7,822 bases of DNA, from contig QHUQ01000204.1 in assembly GCA_003221985.1 (NCBI GenBank), positions 1-7,822 on the forward strand. Reading direction: 5' to 3'. A model generated the notes under the pieces. The model saw only the letters and a list, made by a program, of their open reading frames with translations. It was not told where the DNA came from and ran no database searches. Shown one piece after another: positions 6,146 through 7,822 of this stretch (its first letter is position 1; every line of letters starts with the position of its first letter). The stretch comes from Gemmatimonadota bacterium (GTDB taxonomy: Bacteria > Gemmatimonadota > Gemmatimonadetes > Gemmatimonadales > GWC2-71-9). Both the position numbers and the translations under genes were made by a program.

Positions 6146-6514
6146 TTAGTATTCGAGCTTCCCCTCTCGAATACGCCGGTCGATGCGACGAGCCGTCCAC
6201 AGCACGGATGCGGGAATCAGGAAGCCAAGCAGGAACGGATTGAGGAGCAGGGCGCCCGCGATGATCTGCCAAGCGCCTCCTCTGTAGAGTTTTGCCTCAT
6301 TCAGGGCACGCTGCACCCGATACGCGAACACGACGCAGGTGATATACGGGATGAGGGAGCCGAAGATCAGGATCAGCCCAACAGGGTTATTGAAGTCCGA
6401 GTTGATCGCCAAATACAGTCCCGCCGACAACGTGAGGAGATAGGCGGTGAACCAGTTTCTGAGCTTGCGCGCGTTCGCGGACCACGGAAATTGGTCGTGC
6501 ATTGGTGCAGTCAT
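6146..6514 (-). CDS. Small three-helix membrane protein, unknown function
   Basis: A 122-residue protein with a polar N-terminus and three hydrophobic segments: about 21-38 (WFTAYLLTLSAGLYLAI), 45-65 (VGLILIFGSLIPYITCVVFA) and 82-108 (containing AGALLLNPFLLGFLIPASVL). The end is strongly basic (RRIDRRIREGKLEY), so by the positive-inside rule the C-terminus is probably cytoplasmic. GAGG lies 5 nt before the ATG at 6514-6512; an internal ATG at 6502 is possible but has no better ribosome site. I do not recognise a family; nothing points to a transporter or enzyme. It stands alone: convergent with the LVIVD gene (23 bp between stops) and 162 bp downstream of the next minus-strand gene. Confidence 0.75.
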   Translation of the reverse strand: MTAPMHDQFPWSANARKLRNWFTAYLLTLSAGLYLAINSDFNNPVGLILIFGSLIPYITCVVFAYRVQRALNEAKLYRGGAWQIIAGALLLNPFLLGFLIPASVLWTARRIDRRIREGKLEY

Positions 6515-6637
6515 GAACGCCTCGCGAGCGGGACGCCTCAGAGTTAGCGCCAGTATCGGGGGCGCGCGACTCGCGGTCCGCGTCCGGAATAGGGAAGACG
6601 GGTTGGTTGTGTGTTTATCCGGGCGCCGAGAGCCTGC

Positions 6638-6669
6638 GCCGGCTCGGCGTGCTGTACCGAGCCGGTTTT
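6638..6669 (+). terminator. Rho-independent-type terminator, plus-strand orientation
   Basis: A perfect 9-bp stem, CCGGCTCGG (6639-6647) with CCGAGCCGG (6657-6665), encloses a 9-nt loop and is followed by TTTT (6666-6669). The T run is on the plus side, so it fits termination of plus-strand transcription, although both adjacent genes are on the minus strand. On the minus strand the same stem starts about 11 nt after the stop codon of the 7096-6677 lipoprotein gene but lacks a U tract; it could still end or stabilise that transcript. Confidence 0.6.
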
Positions 6670-6676
6670 GGAAAGC

Positions 6677-7096
6677 CTAGTTCGACCGCGCCTGCGTAAT
6701 TGGAGGACAGGCCGCCGCGACGCGCGCGCTATCTGCCGCGACATAAATGGCGATCGCCTTCGCTTTGCGGTTGGCGGAAGTGCCTAACAGCGACCGCCAC
6801 ACCTTGGCTCCCGTCCCGGGCTCAGTGATTGTGCCGAGAATGATTCCGTTGGCGCCGAGCTCCCCAGCTTTCTTACGTTGCGACTTTGCCATCCCTTGCT
6901 CATTGGTCGCGCTGTAGTCGCCCTGCGAGTTAAGCATCGCGACCTCGACGTAGGGCTGCCCTACCTTGGAGGAGTCGGTATACAGCAGAACTCCATCCGG
7001 ACACACCGGCGCGAGCTTGAGGCTGGGATTGAGAACCATGGCGTTGGTGGAGACGCACCCAACGAACAGCAGTGTCAGCAACGGCACGAATCGCAT
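6677..7096 (-). CDS. Small lipoprotein, RcsF/DUF4156-like pattern
   Basis: A 139-residue protein from the ATG at 7096-7094, chosen because AGGAG sits about 5 nt upstream and the signal peptide begins there; the open frame continues upstream but that part has no protein character. Lipobox FVGC puts the lipid anchor at Cys14. The mature region runs APVCPDGVLLYTDSSKVGQP (29-48), YVEVAMLNSQGDY (49-61), then RKKAGELGANGIILGTI (74-90) and RKAKAIAIYVA (110-120). The order strand, helix with KKAxELGAN, strand GIIL resembles small lipoproteins such as DUF4156 and RcsF-like folds, where a helix ending in LGA is followed by a beta strand. Cys32 and Cys130 could form a disulfide. The resemblance is by eye only and does not prove an envelope-stress role. 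A hairpin lies just after the stop codon. Confidence 0.8.
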   Translation of the reverse strand: MRFVPLLTLLFVGCVSTNAMVLNPSLKLAPVCPDGVLLYTDSSKVGQPYVEVAMLNSQGDYSATNEQGMAKSQRKKAGELGANGIILGTITEPGTGAKVWRSLLGTSANRKAKAIAIYVAADSARVAAACPPITQARSN

Positions 7097-7235
7097 AGAG
7101 GCTCCTGCGTGGGAGAACCTTCCGGCCCGATACAACGAGCTTGACACTACAGGCCTTCCGACGATTCGCCAGACCCAGATGTTGCCGTCCTGGAGCGGGG
7201 AAATCACAACCCTCCCGCGAAGCGCTCACCAGATC

Positions 7236-7822
7236 TCACTCGATCCTGTAATCGACCGGCACGGTCATCAAAACGCGCACCGCGCGTCCCTTGACGCGTG
7301 CTGGTCGAAACACGGCATGCAGGACGTAGGCGCGCGCCGACTGGTCGAACGCGGTATTGGGTCGCGCGATGACCTTCAGCGAGGCGGGTTCGGCGCGGCC
7401 GAGGGTGTCGATGACGGCCTGTACCGTCACGCGTCCTTGCAGTCCGGCATGCCGCAGCGCGAGCGGGTACTCGAGCGGCGGCGCGAACACGATCGCCGGG
7501 GGTTCATCGACGGCGGCCTCCGAGTAGACCTGATCGGCAGCCCGCCCATCCCCGTTCCCGCCAGGCGGACACGCCGCATCGACCTGCGCCATGTGCCGCT
7601 CGAGTCCACGGGCGTTGAAGCGGATGAGCTGAGCCGATTTCCCCGACGGATGTATCTCGAGCCGCAGGTCCGGGTTGGACACGAGCTGCCGTAACAGCGC
7701 TCGTGGATCAGGCGCGAACGCCGACGTCGAATCGGTCGAGCGACTCCACCGGCTTTCCGCCGGGGGGGGGGCCTCGCTGCCCCACTGCAAGCGCACCGGC
7801 GTCATGACGTTGTCGTCCGAAT
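7236..7822 (-). CDS. TonB C-terminal domain protein, 5' end outside window
   Basis: The frame is open to the right edge, so the protein probably starts beyond it. An in-frame ATG exists at 7805-7803, but no signal peptide or membrane anchor follows, which a TonB-type protein needs. Numbered from that ATG, residues 30-78 form a separate region (DPRALLRQLVSNPDLRLEIH, then SAQLIRFNARGLERHMAQVD, ending AAC). Residues 102-188 are a TonB C-terminal domain: EYPLALRHAGLQGRVTVQAV (112-131), DTLGRAEPASLKVI, FDQSARAYVLHAVFRPARVK (153-172), and a final strand VLMTVPVDYRIE. TonB C-terminal domains couple inner-membrane energy to outer-membrane receptors, but many such proteins in this type of genome are free-standing with unknown partners. 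A ten-base G run in the plus strand (C run in the gene) encodes part of AlaProProPro near the edge. Confidence 0.85.
   Translation of the reverse strand, partial: SDDNVMTPVRLQWGSEAPPPAESRWSRSTDSTSAFAPDPRALLRQLVSNPDLRLEIHPSGKSAQLIRFNARGLERHMAQVDAACPPGGNGDGRAADQVYSEAAVDEPPAIVFAPPLEYPLALRHAGLQGRVTVQAVIDTLGRAEPASLKVIARPNTAFDQSARAYVLHAVFRPARVKGRAVRVLMTVPVDYRIE
7762..7771. repeat. Ten-base G homopolymer inside the TonB-domain gene
   Basis: Ten G in a row on the plus strand (C on the coding strand) encode part of the sequence AlaProProPro. Runs of this length are prone to slippage during replication and to miscalling during sequencing. A one-base change would shift the frame of everything upstream of it relative to the TonB domain. 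Confidence 0.7.

Noticed and set aside
4371..6272. A 633-codon open frame on the minus strand opposite the LVIVD gene
   Set aside because: Its product is extremely Arg/Val/Ala-rich with no domain, it mirrors codons of the clearly real LVIVD protein, and it also runs through part of the opposite membrane-protein gene in the wrong frame. It is a GC-driven shadow.
7097..7207. N-terminal extension of the 139-residue lipoprotein
   Set aside because: It would place the signal peptide and lipobox internally; AGGAG directly precedes the ATG at 7096.
7195..7218. GCGGG ... CCCGC hairpin downstream of the TonB-domain gene
   Set aside because: Only 5 bp with a 14-nt loop and no T tract; expected by chance in GC-rich DNA.

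Overview
This GC-rich window comes from a Gram-negative-type bacterium. It carries many short lipoprotein and signal-peptide genes, a TonB C-terminal protein, a DUF305 + LVIVD gene pair, DUF4440/SnoaL-like proteins and a di-haem (DUF1111) oxidoreductase. In my judgement this mix fits Gemmatimonadota or a similar soil/sediment lineage; that placement is inference, as there is no rRNA or marker gene. I found no tRNA, rRNA, CRISPR array, insertion sequence or phage gene.

Layout. Bases 1-791 (+) are the 3' part of a di-haem c-type oxidoreductase gene. It converges, with 3 bp between stop codons, on a minus-strand block running from 3393 down to 795. In transcription order this block holds a small lipoprotein (3393-2920), a tandem NTF2-like exported protein (2836-2030), a third NTF2-like exported protein translationally coupled to it by a GTGA overlap (2033-1578), and a Spondin_N-domain lipoprotein (1493-795). 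A 146-bp divergent region (3394-3539) separates this block from a plus-strand pair: a Met/His-rich DUF305 protein (3540-4139) and a 657-residue LVIVD-repeat beta-propeller lipoprotein (4149-6122), 9 bp apart. The rest is minus strand: a small three-helix membrane protein (6514-6146), a small lipoprotein (7096-6677) and a TonB C-terminal protein that runs off the right edge (7822-7236).

Every product appears to be exported, lipidated or membrane-bound. The most system-like unit is the DUF305-LVIVD operon: a probable metal-handling helical protein with paired His-His motifs is co-translated with a cysteine-rich propeller lipoprotein, and its promoter sits so close to the ATG that the mRNA may be leaderless. 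The NTF2-like pair encodes three related domains and looks like the product of duplication. No catalytic pathway can be assembled from the window.

No gene-free stretch exceeds 300 bases. The longest are 6515-6676 (162 bp, holding one perfect hairpin with a plus-strand T tract), 3394-3539 (146 bp, holding a promoter and a long-spaced inverted repeat) and 7097-7235 (139 bp, where I see only the ribosome binding site of the lipoprotein gene).
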